Shown: one piece after another, positions 13,901-28,900 of the stretch
How positions within the stretch are numbered: the first letter of the stretch is position 1
Layout: each line of letters opens with the position of its first letter
Source of the DNA: Acanthococcus lagerstroemiae
Taxonomy: Eukaryota > Arthropoda > Insecta > Hemiptera > Eriococcidae
Length of the DNA: 64,000 nt
Direction of reading: 5' to 3'
NCBI GenBank assembly: GCA_031841125.1
Contig: CM063114.1
Span: 6,882,001-6,946,000, forward strand
Made by a program: the position numbers and the translations under genes
The notes under the pieces: generated by a model
Databases searched by the model: none
What the model was told of the DNA's origin: nothing
Seen by the model: only the letters and a program-made list of their open reading frames with translations

Positions 13901-16900
13901 TTCCTGATTTCAGTTTTTCATCAGATTCCGGATCCAGTCACATTCCAGCCCCCAAAATCTAAAATGCTTACATGAAATGATTACAATTCAAAAGGGTGAA
14001 CTAATTATCAAAAGTAACGAACATAAGGAGAAAATGAAGGGGAAAAATCGGCCTCTCACTTTCCTGAGTGACAATAACCTCGTTAATTTTTTAAAGAGAA
14101 GAGAAGCACTTTACTGAGTGAGAAGAAGTTTATTCCACGCAATAGGAAAGAGAAACTTGTTCATTTTCTTGAAAAAGGAGGAGGAAATTACCCGAAATGG
14201 AAGAGACAATGTTCTTTCTTTTCAAGAAAACGGATGAGCCAGTTTTACTTTGCCAAAAAAACAACAAAAAACGACAACAAGGTATGGAAATACGGGTTTC
14301 TGAGTCGATGCTTTTACGGATCTCATCATATTTTTTATTCAACTCAGGTTTAAGACCCAAATTCGACTTTCCTCTCTCTGAAAAGCAAATTGACTAAGCT
14401 GGAAAATTTAAAAACCTGAAATCAGTGAATCACGAAACTAGAAGTTTCATTAGTGTATTCTATTTTATAAAAACTGGTGGATTTTGCTCCTTATCAAAGA
14501 TGAAATTTGCATTTTGGAGCCCAGATCAGGATTGGATTAAAAAGCTAATCCGAATATTCAAACTCAGAGGTGAGTTGATTTCGACATTTTTCAAGATAAA
14601 TTTTGAATTCTGGAATCCAAATCGGAGACAAATCAAGAATCTGTTTACTTTTTGGAAATCAGCAACCCAAGGAACCCCTTTTGTAATACTTGCATTGGTT
14701 TGGTTTTTTCAGCCAAGTCCATATAGTTCTCCAGGACAGTGAGACGACTTTGGGGATCGAAACCTGATGAAATTCTTAAAGTCGCCGATCAAAGGAACCT
14801 TCATGCCGGTACATTGTTTAATATTTTTGGAAAGGTCAAAATTAAATTTCAAAAATTTGATGAATTTCCGCAGTCATAAATCTGAAACCCACTTTAAGTA
14901 AACTCAATTTGACCTTTTTAAAGAAGTAAAATTTGAATTGGGGGCCCGAAACCAAGATAGGATCAGAAATCTAACATCTGACCATGAAATCAGCCACACA
15001 AGAAATTCAATCCGGAACCTTGTTTAATTTTTTAGCAAAAACCAGTTGGCCCAGTTAGAAAAGTAAAATGTATATTTTGGGGCCCAAATCGGGGTCGGAT
15101 CGAAAATCTGATTAGATTTTTGAAATTGCGGACGTATAAAAGCATGATTTCCAAAAATTACTCAAATTTTGTCTTTATGTTAATTTTGCCTTCCAAAAGG
15201 AGGAAAAATCAAATTTAGGGTCAAAAAATTTGATTTCATTTTCAGAACTAGGGACCTTCCATATGTCTACATTGATACCTATTTTGTTCAAAAGGTGTCC
15301 ATGTAAAATTCCAAAGTTGGTGGTACCTCCCCCTACTGGAGAAAAAATTATTTCCCTGAAAAAGAACTAGATCTTCGCCCTTGACGATCCTCATGAGTCA
15401 TTCGTCGATTCGACATTATAATCAAATATCAAAATAAATAAAAAATATATTTATGCGAATAATGAGTATAACTATAAACACGAATTAAGGGAGACTTGGA
15501 GGCTTAGCGCCCAATCCTAAGTTCCCAGAAAACTGAAAAATTAAGCGAGCGAAACAATTGTTAGCGTCATTTTTTAAGGTCTGGTTGCTTTTGCTCCTTA
15601 TTAAAGATGAAATTTGCATTTTGGAGCCCAGATCAGGTTTGGATCAAGAATCTAATCCGAATATTCAAAATCATTCGAGTTGATTTTGACATTTTTCGGA
15701 TAAATATTGAATTCCGGGATCCAAATCGAGGCCAAATTTTAGGAATATTTTAGCATTTCGGATATCAGTAACTCAAGAAACCTCATTCATAATACTAGCA
15801 TTGGTTTAGTTTTTTCAGCCAAGTCAATGTAGTTCCCCAGGGCATTAAGACGACTTGATCGAAAATGTCACAAAGCAGTCCTTATTCCGGTACCTTGTTT
15901 AATTTTTTCGACAAGCTAAACAATCCACTTGGCAGGGTCAAAATTTAATTCTGGGGTTCAACTTGAAGTTGAATCAAATATCTGATGAATTTTCGCAATC
16001 ACAAATCCGAAAACCCCGTTCAGTATATTCAGGTCGGCCCTTTTAAACAAGTGAAATTTCAGTTGCGGTTCCCAAATCGGGATAGGATCAAAAATCCAAC
16101 ATCCGACTTGGAAGTCAGCCACACAAAAATTCTATTCCCGAACTTTGATGAAATTTTTGGCGAAAACGAATTGGCTTAGTTAAAAAAGTAAAATTCATAT
16201 TCGTGGAATTGCGGACCCAGAAAATCTATATTTCAATGAATTATTCAATTTATTTATCTCCGCCACTTTTGTCTTTCAATATATAGGGAAAAATTAAATT
16301 TAAGGCCCAAAAAGTTGATTTCATTTTCGGAATTAGCGACCTCACATATATCTACATTGATACTTCATTCGATAGGTTTCTATTCAAATTTCCAAAGTTG
16401 GTGGATCGATCCAGCACCTCCCGTTTTTGGGGAGCAAGTGTTTTCCCAAAAAAGAACTGGATTTTCACCCTTGACGATCCTCATGTGTCGTCCGTCGATT
16501 CGATATGACAATCAAAAAAATAAAAAACATACCTACTTATGCGTATAATGGGTGTACCTAGACATAAGCACGAATGGAGGGAGAATTGAGGGCTTTGCCC
16601 CCAGTCCTAAGTTCTCAGAAAACTGAAAAATTAATTCTGATTCTTGTCAGTCCCCCATGAGTCCCAACTCCCACACTTCAGATCGCCTATTTTTGCTATT
16701 GAATATAGGTAATAGTTTTCATTTAGAGGTTCTAAATGCAAGTATCTACTAATGTTCTGAATAGATATTGAAGATCCCGCTAGACTAAACATATCTGTCA
16801 CCCCAGAAGAAACCGTAGTCAGTGATGTCATCCACATAACTTGTATGGCCTCGAAATATTATTACTACGAAAATGGCACGTGGTCCTACAGTAATAATGG

Positions 16901-19900
16901 CCGTGACTTCATTCCCATAAAGCACAGAGGTTAGAGAAAAATAGTTAATCCTGTACATTTATCTGTTTTTCTTTGTCATTCAATCATTTTGGCACTGAGG
17001 CATGCTAAAATGTCTACATGTAATATCTTCATGTTCACAGATCCCGGTCTAAGCCAGGAAACTGTTACTAGAGAATTTTCGCACAAGTTCAAACTGACTA
17101 TCTCAAATGCGAACAAAAGCCACACAGGGTACTACAGATGTAAAGTATGGCGGTACCAAAATGTGACTGTAGGAAATGAAAGTACTATGTATAAAGATGT
17201 CGGTATAACAGGTACTTACTTATATGTTCTATGTTTGATATTGTTTTACCCTTCCTCGGCTTTAGCTGAGGGTCTTGTAAGAGAGCTTTCCCCTCTTCTT
17301 TTGATGGTAATTGCCAAATTATTATATGTCTTCAGTTTTCTTCTTGAGTGTTGTTTTCTGTGTTATCACTCATTTCGAACACCAACCCCTTTTCTGCCGG
17401 TTGAGCTGTTGCCCTTTACGCTTTTTAACGAACTAGATTTATAATCAAACGGCGTAACTGTTCTCATCGTTTGTTTTTTGCTCTTTAGTACAAGATATTG
17501 AAGAAATTAAGCTGATGGCGGACTTCGGTGTAGAAAATCGAACCGTATTAAAAGGGCATAAGACTGTTGTAAAGCTACAGTGCTACGCTGCGGGGGTGCC
17601 AAAACCTGACATTACGTGGTACTTGGTAAGCTATTGCAATTTTTTTCAACTGATGGTCCAAAAACCCGATTTTTTGCACTCTAAACAGACACAGAATGTA
17701 CCTTTAATGTAAGATGGTCGGAAAAGACAACTTTCCAACGGTTTTTTCGTTGCGGAAAGTACGTATTTACAGGTGTAGTCGATGACATGTCGCGAGCACA
17801 TGTAAACACGCGGAAAACGCTACTTTCCGCTGCAGCGGAAAATGCTACATTCCGCAGCAGTTCATCTTTGGCCTAAGAAAGAAGCCCTTAAGTCGATCTT
17901 ACTAAGAGCTCCTTTGTCACAACATTTTGATATATCAGTAAAAAGAACTCTTCCTTTTCCTCCCATCTTCTATTAAAGCATGATGCGTGTCAGGATTGGA
18001 AAGTAAACCAGTTGCCTCGTACGATTGCGTCACTCGCTAGGCTCGCTCCGCAAATTTTATAGGGATAAAATATCTTGCACGCCAGGAAAACTAACGTCAA
18101 CGACTGGTCATTGAACAGCTGAAACTATGATATGCGCGACAATTCTGTCAGATATGAACGCCAAACTGACCACGTCAGGGGGAAGTATATGAACGACATT
18201 TTTTTTTTGCAGTTTAGACGCTAATAAATTAATATGTTGCGCTTCAAATTGATAATGCTTCAATCGTTGAAAATTAAAATGTTGCACTTCAAAATACAGT
18301 AAACACCCTTCCCGCATAAAACTTCTTTCCTCTGGTCCCTTGAATAAATTCGTATTTTTTATCTTCCCGCCTAATACGTTTCTTATTCGGGTTTTACTAT
18401 AATAAATAAATTAATAATACTCGTCTTTTCTCTATTAGTTCATGTGCACTCCTACATTACCGTAATTTTTTCGCTTTATTATTACATATACGATTATTTT
18501 ATCACATTTCTATCCATGTCTATTTCATTTTTTTTGACGTGCACAGTCGGCGTTCAGGAGTGAGATTTGACTGCTCAATTTTTTAAAGTGGCGTGGAATT
18601 ATTGTACAGGCGTTTGTTATATTCATTGGCTGCTTGATATTATATCCTGGCGTGAATTTATTGTTGGGATGTTGAAAAAATTTAATGGTCGTTTCACGTA
18701 GCTATTTTGTCGCTAATTTCCGCCTTTCTGATGACGTGCCGAAAAATCGGTCCCAATTTTATACTCGGCAATCGTTTACTTTCCGCACCTGACACGTAAT
18801 AGGTATACTATTTTTTGATACCCGTGCTTATTTTTTTTTATCCAGTTCGGACTCGTTTTTGCTTTGCTACATAAGTCTGTATAAGTGACCATCACGAGTC
18901 TCAACTAATCAAATAGTCGAGATGCTAGTTGCTGAGTAAATGTGGAAGATTTTCTGTATTTCATGTTGCAAATGTGCCACTGGCAACATTTGTAGTTTGG
19001 GCCAAATATTTTAAGAAATGTTTCCAATCTCGGACACCACATCGTGCCCTCTCCCCCTGAACGTTCATAACTTTTCCCTTCTTAGTTTTTCCTCAGTTAC
19101 TATTCAACCATACATCGCACTGCAAAACTGTACGCGGCAAAATTCATACACACAAAATTTCACGTAAAAATAATGGTCTCGTGCTATTTCTCTTATCTGT
19201 TCTAGACGCCCCACCTTTGAGCCAGCGGGTCCAAAATTAATCCATGTAACGCAACAACTGACCGCAGGCTTCGTGGGAGTAAACATAGAATTTTTGATAA
19301 TAATATTATTGTGGGCAGATAGACTTCAGTGAACCAACGATACATCTCTATTTGATCTCTGGATTTCTTCTCCCTTTCTCTTCCTCCTCTTAGGTACCAC
19401 ATTTTAAAATTTGTGTTTTTCTTAGCATCGTAAATGACTTTTTTTATTATTACTGTAAAAATTTAGATTTGTAGTAGTAAATGAATGAATGAAAAGAAGA
19501 AGAGAAAAAAAAAGAGGAAAGGAGGAGTAAGTCGAAAGGCCGGTACGTTGGTAAATTAAGGGAAACTAAATGAACTCTAATTTAACGTATTAACTTTATT
19601 CTACAAAATGAAGATATAACCGATATTGTCTGTTAATCAAGCAAGTTAGGCGAAGACCTTGTAGGCGCGAGGGCCGGATCTTTGGCGCGTCTGCCGATTG
19701 GTACCACCTGGAATTTAAGATAATAATCGCGTTTGAGTACCATGATTCGAAATCTAGCAAGACATGTAAACTGTGAGGTATGACCCGCATGATCTGTCCC
19801 GTGGCTTGAGTGCAAGCCACACTGCCTCGTCGGCCAGTGCAAGGTATCGCAGTAGGTACGCCGCTAATCCACCCTGGCCACACTTGTGCGGGGGTTAGGG

Positions 19901-22900
19901 GACCTCCGCCTCGAGGCCTACATACTCCCTGAGTACGGACCGCCCTGCTACGTGAGACCGCTCACGTGAGGCTGTACGTCATATTCTCGCCTGAGCATCC
20001 CGCTCTGCATAATGAGCGTACGTCGATACCCGGCAAGACAGTCTGAGTATGCGCAACTCGTTATCCTAATTAATATAATGAAACAATTCAATATCGAAGT
20101 AGGGTAAGCCTACGAAAAGATTGGTACTCCGTGAGTAAACTCACCTAAGATGCAATTCGGCTCGTCCAGCTGCCACTACACAATCACTATACGAAATACA
20201 ATACTCTCGCAATGGTCGCCTGTCGAAGAATGCACCAAGCATCCTGGGTCGTCCCTACGAGTTCCTGTCCGCGTGGCGGAAACACATTATGCAGATATGT
20301 AGGTGGCAGCTAGAGCCAATTTTTGCACCATCAGTTGGGGATGAGAGAGGAATACCTGCTCGTGAGAGCCAGGTACGAGCTAACGAAATGACTTCGCTGC
20401 AGCGAATGCTGTCTGCAGTGATTCCTAACATATTGAAGCCATGCATCTCAAAATTAGGGAACTAAATTTTACCATTTCTTTACATTCGGCCGTCCTGCAT
20501 GTCACGCTCGACCTCGAGTGACTGACGGGTGTCCTAGTTGTCTTCATTGGGGTCAGCTACGTGTGCAGCATCGTCTTCCCCTGCCGGAGCTTCGTCTTCT
20601 TCCGAGACGCCTCCATCCAAACGCCATGGCTTCATGTGGTCCGTTGCTACGACCTGCTCGTATCTTCTCGACCTAGTTACCCGGTGCGAGCCCGCCATGT
20701 CTCTAACTCTATACCTGTCATTACCAAGCGCCTCCACTACCTCCATGGGTCCCTGGTAAGGACATGTTAGCTTACGCGACCCAACGGTAGGAGCGGCTTG
20801 CTTCTCTATCAACACAAGTTCGCCAACCTTGTATTGACGACTTTCTTTGTGACGCTTATCATAATGTCTTTTCTGTGTTTTCTGAGCTACCTCAATATTC
20901 TTGGCAGCCTCAGCACGAGTGTTAACAATGTCTGCGATTATGCGAGAACCTGTCTGAACTTCGTCGCGTAACGCGGCATCACCTCCACCTCGAGGGGTGT
21001 ATCCTAAGAGTAACTGACTAGGCGTTTTCTTGGTAGATGTATTAACTGTATTGTTTAGGGCAAACTGAACTCGTCTCAGATTTTCGTCCCATCGGTCCTC
21101 CTTGGTGGTGTAGGTCAACAACGAGTTCAAAATTGACCATTTGCCCTCGGAGTTGCGACGGCGACAAGAACATGTTTAATGAAATTTTGCTGACAGAACC
21201 CTTTGAAACAATGCGAAGTAAAGCACGACCCTTGATCGGAAACAATGACTTTAGGTGTGCCATACGTGGCAAAAATATCTCGCAGTATTCAATCACAAAC
21301 TTTACTTTTGTGTTTCTGACGGCACAGAGGAAGGTGAACTTCGTGAAACCGTCAACGGCAGCGAATACATACTGTTTTCCATGCTTGGACTTTGGAAAAG
21401 GTCCAAGATGGTCTATGTGGATTACCTGCAGGGGCCCACTACCCTTTGGAATAGGATGCAGCTTTCCCTCAGGCTTACCACCTTTCCTTTTTGCATACAA
21501 GCATCGAATACAACATTTTATAAAGTTCTCTACATAGGAGCGCATTTTACCATTTCTTTACATTACAAATGCTTACTTTTTTTACTGGCTCGATTCGCGA
21601 GGTCACGATATCGGGTGTTGTGGTTTCAAAGTCGAAGAATGCGATTCGATGATTTCTACGCTGTAAACTTAAAATTGTGTAACGCCAGAGAGAGGGAGCG
21701 GGAGCTCAACATTTTCATGAAATGCAGTATGATGTTCTTCAGAAGTTTTAGTTGACAACGATTTGCCCCTCATTTGCCAATTCCGGTACGTAAGAAGGGG
21801 CGGGTTCAAATTTTTAATTAAATGCTATATGGATGTCATTTTGTAAGTTATTAGGGTTTCCAGATTTGATCTTAATATCAATACAAGCCTACCTTGAATG
21901 TTGTTGTGTATAGGGACCTATGCGGCGGAGGGGGGGGGGAATTCATCATTAAATACATTATGGATATCGTTTCACAGGTGCTCGGGGTTAGTGAATCCAA
22001 TTCCTGTATAAGTTTCATCCTAACCTGAAAATTGTGACACTTCGGGTTACGCGGGGAGTATGTGAGGGTTATTGTTAAATACAATATTGATGTGATTTTA
22101 CGTGTTTTCAGGGTTGCTAAACTGAATTTCATTATAAATTCACCCTCCCTTGGGACTCGTTCGCTGCGGGCTTAAGGAAAAATGTAGCACTATTCGGTAT
22201 AATGCTTGACGAAGATCGGTGTTACTGCGAAGGCGATTGTTAAGTACTTCATGTAATACATGTGTTCCTATTTACGTGTATTTGAAGCTTGAGGGGGGAG
22301 GCGGACTGATAACAAGGCAAGTTTCTTAAATTATGTTTCTTATCTATTGATTATTTCTGCACATATCCACGCATTATCTTCACGATTCCTGAAATTCCAA
22401 GTAGAATGAACCCAACTTGGTTGCACGTATTTCTGCATAATATATAAGGAAATAATAATATGCATATTTTCGTTTAAAGTCGTACATCTTAGCTCATCTG
22501 TACGCATATTTGGCCACTTTCTTATTTTTTTCCGCATATTGACTGAAATACATGCTGCATGCTGCAAGATTGAAGCAGGTTTGATTTATGGACGCTAGCA
22601 CTGTTATGCGCCCTGGCACTGCTAGCTTCAACTGGTAAATTTCTAAATTGTACTTTTTTTTTCTGTCCCACTTTACGCACCACAATCTTCCAGTTAGAGT
22701 TTGAGTCTCCAAGCCCCTTCCCATGTGTCACAATTTTAGATTTACAGCCAAACCATCATCGATCAAATTCTATATGACTTGAAACCTCCATAGGTGATAT
22801 CTCGATTTCATGATTCGTGCCAATAAAAGGCGTAAGAGGTTATAGTTATAAAAAAAGTCATTTATGATGCTACAAAATACACAAAAATACAAATTTCAAG

Positions 22901-25900
22901 ATGCGGTATGTACAGAAATGGGACTGAGAGCGATTCACATCTCTTGGGTTCCCTCAGGTCGGTGAGACCACCCAAATATCAAAAATTCCGAGTTTACCTC
23001 CGTAAGGCCGTGCAATATGATTTACAGTTGAGAAGTTATTGTGAAATGAATGAGTATGGGAACACTTATGCAGGGCGTAGCCACGGGGAGGGGGTGTCTA
23101 ACTCCCCCCTCCCCCTTGACATCAGCCGAAAATGTGAAAAAATTGAAATGTATTCTGGTAATAGTAAGTACTAGGGGGCTTTGCCCCCTGGCCGCTTCGC
23201 GGCCCAACCCCCGCCGTGACTCGCTTCGCTCGTGCCAACCCCGGCCTACCTCGGCGCTTCGCGCCTCGCGGGTTCACAAGTTTCTCACTCTTCCCGTCAG
23301 AAATCCTGTTTTTTACCTTATGAAGGGTTGCTGCGACAACACCAGTTGTACAAATAACTGATGGGTTTCTATACCTTCAAAAATAAGTCGCACCTCTCAA
23401 TTTGATCTATTACAGGAAGCTGAGTAGGCTAGATCTATCAGAGTTTGACGGCTGCCGCCAGATTTTTGCCGGAAATACAGTGGTAAAAATGGAGAAGACG
23501 CGCCATTCTGATAATTTCTAATAGGGATTCGAAATAGGGAAAACAGACATATCTTTCTTATGGTATGGAGAGGAGAGAAATTGAGAACAGTATGGGAGGC
23601 AGTATTTCGCAAGCTGGAAAAGTATAACTATTAAAAAAAAATTTCAGCCAGTTCCCAGGCTCACCACGGGGCGGTAACTGCCATGAGCCCACAAGAAAAG
23701 GGTTGCCCCTCTTAATGCCTGTATGATGGAGAAGATTCGGACTTGTGATGTTAATTGTTTACATGAATACCTGGATAAGGTACTCTTGTAAAAAACTACA
23801 CCCTGTAAAACTCCATCATACAGTTCTAACATTAGTAACTTAAAATTCTAGTGGGTTTTTGTACTTTTTTTTTTTTTAAATCTATAATCTATTTTCTTAA
23901 TAAAATATGTATTCTAATTCCTAATAATACTAAGAAAACCGAAGAGAGAGACAAGAAAGGAAGAAGTCGGCTACAACAGTTTCAGTTTTGACACGAATTA
24001 GGTGGGGCTGAGGGCGGGAAATGTAATTTTGTTTCAGTGTAACTGTCCTGTTGAGTAAGCTAGGAATTTGAGTCTACAATACCTAAGTGAACACTATATT
24101 TTTAATCGTATTTCTTACTGTTTCATCATTCTGCTGGTTATTAATTTGGATTCGGATCCCGCTTCTACTACAACAGCGTGAGAAAGCTACATATAATTGA
24201 CCATGGGTAAAAAGTTGACGACTTGCATCAATATATAACCCAATTCGGTCAAAGCTCTGCCCTTGAGATTTATTGATGGTCATAGCAAATGCTAACCTGA
24301 CAGGAAACTGCAATCTTTTCAGTGTAAAAGGCATATCAGGATCACCACAGGTATCCAAAACTATACGTGGGATACACACGATGTTACCAGCTTTGTCTCC
24401 CGTCAGTATTTCGCAACATAGAATCTTTTGGCCAATTAAGCGCACAATCAGTCTTGTTCCATTACAGAGACCATCAGATATACATAAGTTTCGAAGCAGC
24501 ATGACAATAGCACCCTTTTTCAAGGATAGTTTATGAGGGGATATACCAGATGGTGTTAATGAATTCAAGTACTCAGGAGGAAAACACAACTGCATTTGTT
24601 CATTTGAAGTTTCAGTTAGATCAGTGCCTAACGCCTAAGCACTATCAATGGAACAACAAATTGTCACCTCCCCTGGAAGTTTACTAAGAATTCGTCCATT
24701 AAGCTCATTCACTTCATCATTTCGTGATGCTAAAATTGCTACTTTGGACTCGTCTATTTTATTATTACCTACTGCTAAAAGCCATTTCGGAAATTCTTAC
24801 TCGCTGGTATTTACACGCATATTTTTAGTTAGCCTGTGCTGCTGAAATATTGGCCAAATTGAACAGTTTTTTAGACAAGCTTCTACAATTTGTCGACGAC
24901 CCCCTTTTTTTACAACTGGCAGCATCTGCCGGAAATCACCTCCAATAAAGAAGATTTTCCCACCAAATGGAGTTTCAGGGGTACGACATAAATCTCGCAG
25001 GGCTGCTGCATCAATAGCTGTTAACGCGTGTGCAGGTATCATTGATCCTTCATCCCAAATGAAACAGTCTATCTGAGACAACCTATGTTTGTCTGACTTT
25101 TTCCACTTCAAAGAGGTGCGTGCATCAATAGATAGGGGAAGGTTAAACGTTTTATGTGCAGTTCGTCCGAATGGTAATATTGTAGCCGCAATGCCTGTTC
25201 AAGCAATTGGAGCCACTTTCATTGATTTTTGTCTGAAATAGTGGATTAGGCATTCATACAAAAATGTCTTCCCAGTGCCACCAAGACCATCAAGGAAAAA
25301 GCAGTTGTTGGTTTGGTTTTCTATAGCCAAAATCACATCATTGAAGATCCTTCTTTGATCCTCATTGAGTACAAGCAACATTGACTCATATTTATTTTTA
25401 TGTTCATCAATGGTCAGACTGTCCTCATCCTCAATTACCGTAGTTTCATCTATGTTACTGGGAAGTGACAGACCGAAATCAGAACAAGTGAAACCTTCCT
25501 TTTGGAGAATTGTTTCAATATGCATTAAACTTTGATCTGTGGTGGTTAGTGTCTTCGCATAACACTCTGCTGAATTTTTCCCACATTTCAGATCCTGGTA
25601 CATCAATGCCGCTAATTAACATATAAACAAAAAAGTGACAAAATTGATGAGGCATCAAAGAATTACTTGCTTCCTCCATGACTTCGAACATTTCTGTTTC
25701 CGACTTTACCAACCCAGCTGCCCTAGCCGCTTCCTGAAATGTAGAATGCTCTTGTTTATTTATAGTCCTGAGACATTCGTACGATGTAGCCCCAGGAATT
25801 TTATTTAATAGTAATTTTAGGTGAAACCTTTCAACGTCACGAGGAGAAACGGAATATAAACGAGAAACTAAACGGGTTGCCCCAACATTTCGTCGTCGAC

Positions 25901-28900
25901 ACCATTTTTTTTCTTTTACATTCCATGTATAATGCAGCGGAATTTGAGCATAATTCCAAGTTCGGGCCTCTAAATCTATTCGATTCAAGTCAAACCAAGC
26001 TAACAATTTTGTTTTAGATTGGTTTGATGAAAGAGCTGCTTGTTCATTTCCCTCTGTAAACAGAAGAGAGTTCTGGCCTCCTGAGGGTAGGCTACCCCTG
26101 GAGAATTGAACAATTGAGGGACAGGGTAGGCAACCTGCAGTGACTTGTAATCTTGAAGATTATGGGTAATTATGTCACTTTATGTCATTTTATGTCTTAT
26201 TATGTCGGTATTGTCATTATATGTCTTTTTATGTCGACTATGTCTCAAACCTTGGAGATCTTTTATGTTAGAACAGATTATGTCCTTAAAAGGAGCTGAT
26301 CTGCCCCTGCAATTTTTCTGATTTTTAGATAGGCAACCCGCAGTGCGTTTTTTCTCCCGGAGGTGGCGGCGGCGGATTTCACTTCTTTAGTATATAGAGA
26401 GATTATACCTGTAATGATGTAAAAGTGAAACGACCCCCCCCCCCCGTTATACCAAGTCTGGCTACGCCACTGCACTTATGACCCCCTAAAGGGCTCGACA
26501 TGGGAATCCAGGTTACGAATCATTTTGTTAATCATTCCTTAGGGTCTGAACTACAAATGTCTCAAGTGGTACCTTCGCGTCGCAAAATGCAGAGTTCATT
26601 CAACTAGCATTCGGACAAAAAATCGCGTATCTGATGTCTCATTTGGAAAAATAATGTTTTTCACCCACATGCTGAAATGCGTTTTGGACTAGCGTGATTT
26701 TGCGCACCAGCCGAAACTCGCGCTCGTTAGGAACAAAATGATTCCTTTTCGTCATTGCATTAAAATGTGTATTACTTCGGTTCTTAAATTGTCGCGTAAT
26801 CCTCGTATAAAAATAGAGAAAAAATAAAAATTTAGTTTATTATTAAGTACCTAATTGCAGAAAACAGATAGAAGCTGTAACATCAATTCAAACGAACGTT
26901 CTCTTAATGTTCATAATTACCTACTTCTGCATTAGCGGTGATCGAATCATATTGGCTTACTTACTCTTCTTTTTTTATCTTTCTTTTTTCAAGAACAATA
27001 GTGTAATAAAGGAATCCAGCCGAACCCATATCAAGGAGGACAATCATCAGACATTAATTGAAAATGTTAATCCAGAGCAAGATGATGGATTGTATAGGTG
27101 CACAGCCAGTAATAGATTTAATAGCGCATCAAAAGAGCAATATTTAAGATTTATACTAAGCAAAAAAGGTAAAATGATTTCATAAATTAGGTGAATAGTT
27201 GACTCAGTGCTTATGTTTTGTACATGGTAGAGCAGACATTAAGTAATGTAACATACTAGAGGTACAATCGATGGTCTAATATTAATGCACAACCGCGATC
27301 TTCATGTTAATCCGATTAATCAAATGAATGTGAATCTAGCTGAGCAGTAGCGTAATAGAAAGCTCTTCTGGGGCTTGGGATATTCAACAATTTTGTACAT
27401 GTTGTCAAATAATCCGTCTGAAAATCGTAGGGCCAGCCCGAATTCCGGCATCGGCGCCATATAACCGCCAAATTTACCCTCAATTCTGGCGCAAATCGAG
27501 CACCAATCGAAAATTGGCGCTCAATTGGCGCCAGGTGTCATAGTCAGGTCAAATACAGGATGGCGCATGGGATGGCGCAGAGAAATCTGACACATTTCTT
27601 TTCTTGGTAACACTGGAACTAGCGGTGGGTGGGGCTTTCGCAAACTGGAATCGGACACTACATGGTTGAAGGTTTATTTTAATGTCAGTAACATGTCGAT
27701 ATGGATACCTGGAAAACGGAATGTCGCGTGCTTATGTATAACAACTATGTGCTAACAAAGTCGTATACAAGTTGTGTACGTGCGTTTCGCGCGGAATTCA
27801 TGCTCCATCCGAAAGATCCCGTGCCTTCGTGAAACACACTGAAACTGTGGGTGAAAAATTTCGATGCTAGAGGCTCCGTGTCGAAAAGAAAGCCAAAAGG
27901 ATCGTCCCCAGCCGTCAGAACTCCAGAAAACCTTGATTGTGTACGCGCTGCGTTATTGAAAAGTCCGGTAAGGTCTGGCACGAAACATGCGTTGGCTTCT
28001 TCGTACCCGAACTGAAGCTGCGAAGGCGTCTCGATCACATATGGTTTCAACAGGATGGCGCCATATGCCACACCACCACCGAAATAATCACCCTGCTGCG
28101 AAACTCGTTTGGCAATCGGATCATCTTGCGCAACTCCGGTTTTGCCTAGTCGCCGCGTTTGCCTAATCTTTCCAGCTGCGACTATTTCTTGGAGGGATTC
28201 TTGAAGTCTCATGTGTATTCCCACTAGCCGCGTGCGTTGGAATATTTACGCGTGAATATTCGAAATTAAATCTCCGCAATTTTGCCCGAAACTTTGAAAA
28301 AACTGTATTAAAATTTTGAAAAACGTCTTGAAAACTGTATCAATAATGATGGCCGCCATTTGAACTGCGTATTGTTTGTAAAAAATAAATAAATATCTAC
28401 TTCAACCTTCTAGTTCCTTATTTCAATTTGCGTAAAGCCATAACATCAGTAGTTCCAGTGTTACCGCGAAAAGAAATATGTCAGATTTCTCTGCGCCACT
28501 CTGTATACGCCGGCCCCAACTGGCCCAAAATTCCGGCAACGGCGCTTGCATGAATTTCAAATGGGAAGATACTAGCGCCAAAATGGCGTAAATTTGACGC
28601 TAGCCCCATGATTTACAGGTGGGAATGGGCGATCTACCAGCTCTTAGCCAAATTTCAATTCGACGCAATCAAAAGAGAGAAAAGAAAGTCTTAAGTCTAA
28701 AGTGTTGCAAACAAACTTTAAAATTTTACTGTTCCCTGAGTCTGTTGTGCCCGACGATGAAAAACTTTCACTTTTATTTAATGGTCGCTACCTGTGTGAC
28801 GTTACAAAATTTCGGAACATTAGCGTAGACGATCATTGCTTATATTTTTTGTATTTTTACTATAGATACTATATAGATGTTGTTCATCTCATTATATACG

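Larger units (their letters stand above)
23171..26340 (-). mobile_element. Helitron remnant, minus strand
   Basis: The left edge shows a Helitron 3' terminus on the minus strand. A GC stem-loop (GGGGGC aaa GCCCCC) is followed by CTAG, with T as the next base, as expected for insertion between A and T. A second hairpin-like block (ggccgcttcgcggcc) follows. The helicase region lies at 24083-26006. The 5' end is uncertain; a point near 26340-26375 is possible. The Rep/HUH domain was not found. Confidence 0.7.
23071..26472. mobile_element. hAT-like element with 8-bp target duplication, carrying a nested Helitron
   Basis: Ends are CAGGGCGTAGCCA and the complement of CAGTGGCGTAGCCA. The flanks 23063-23070 and 26473-26480 are both cacttatg, an 8-bp target duplication typical of hAT. 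The homologous intron of cassette 3 near 49925 lacks the element and keeps one copy of the surrounding sequence. The outer element is short and non-coding; nearly all its length is the Helitron inserted into it. Confidence 0.75.

Noticed and set aside
26994..27001. Alternative acceptor after aacaatag for the D7 second exon
   Set aside because: It would put the exon out of frame; the acceptor after ttcaag keeps phase 0 and gives W-Y-L-N-N with the normal Ig pattern.
27745..28224. 159-codon minus-strand open frame
   Set aside because: It is the antisense of the mariner transposase remnant and shows no domain of its own.
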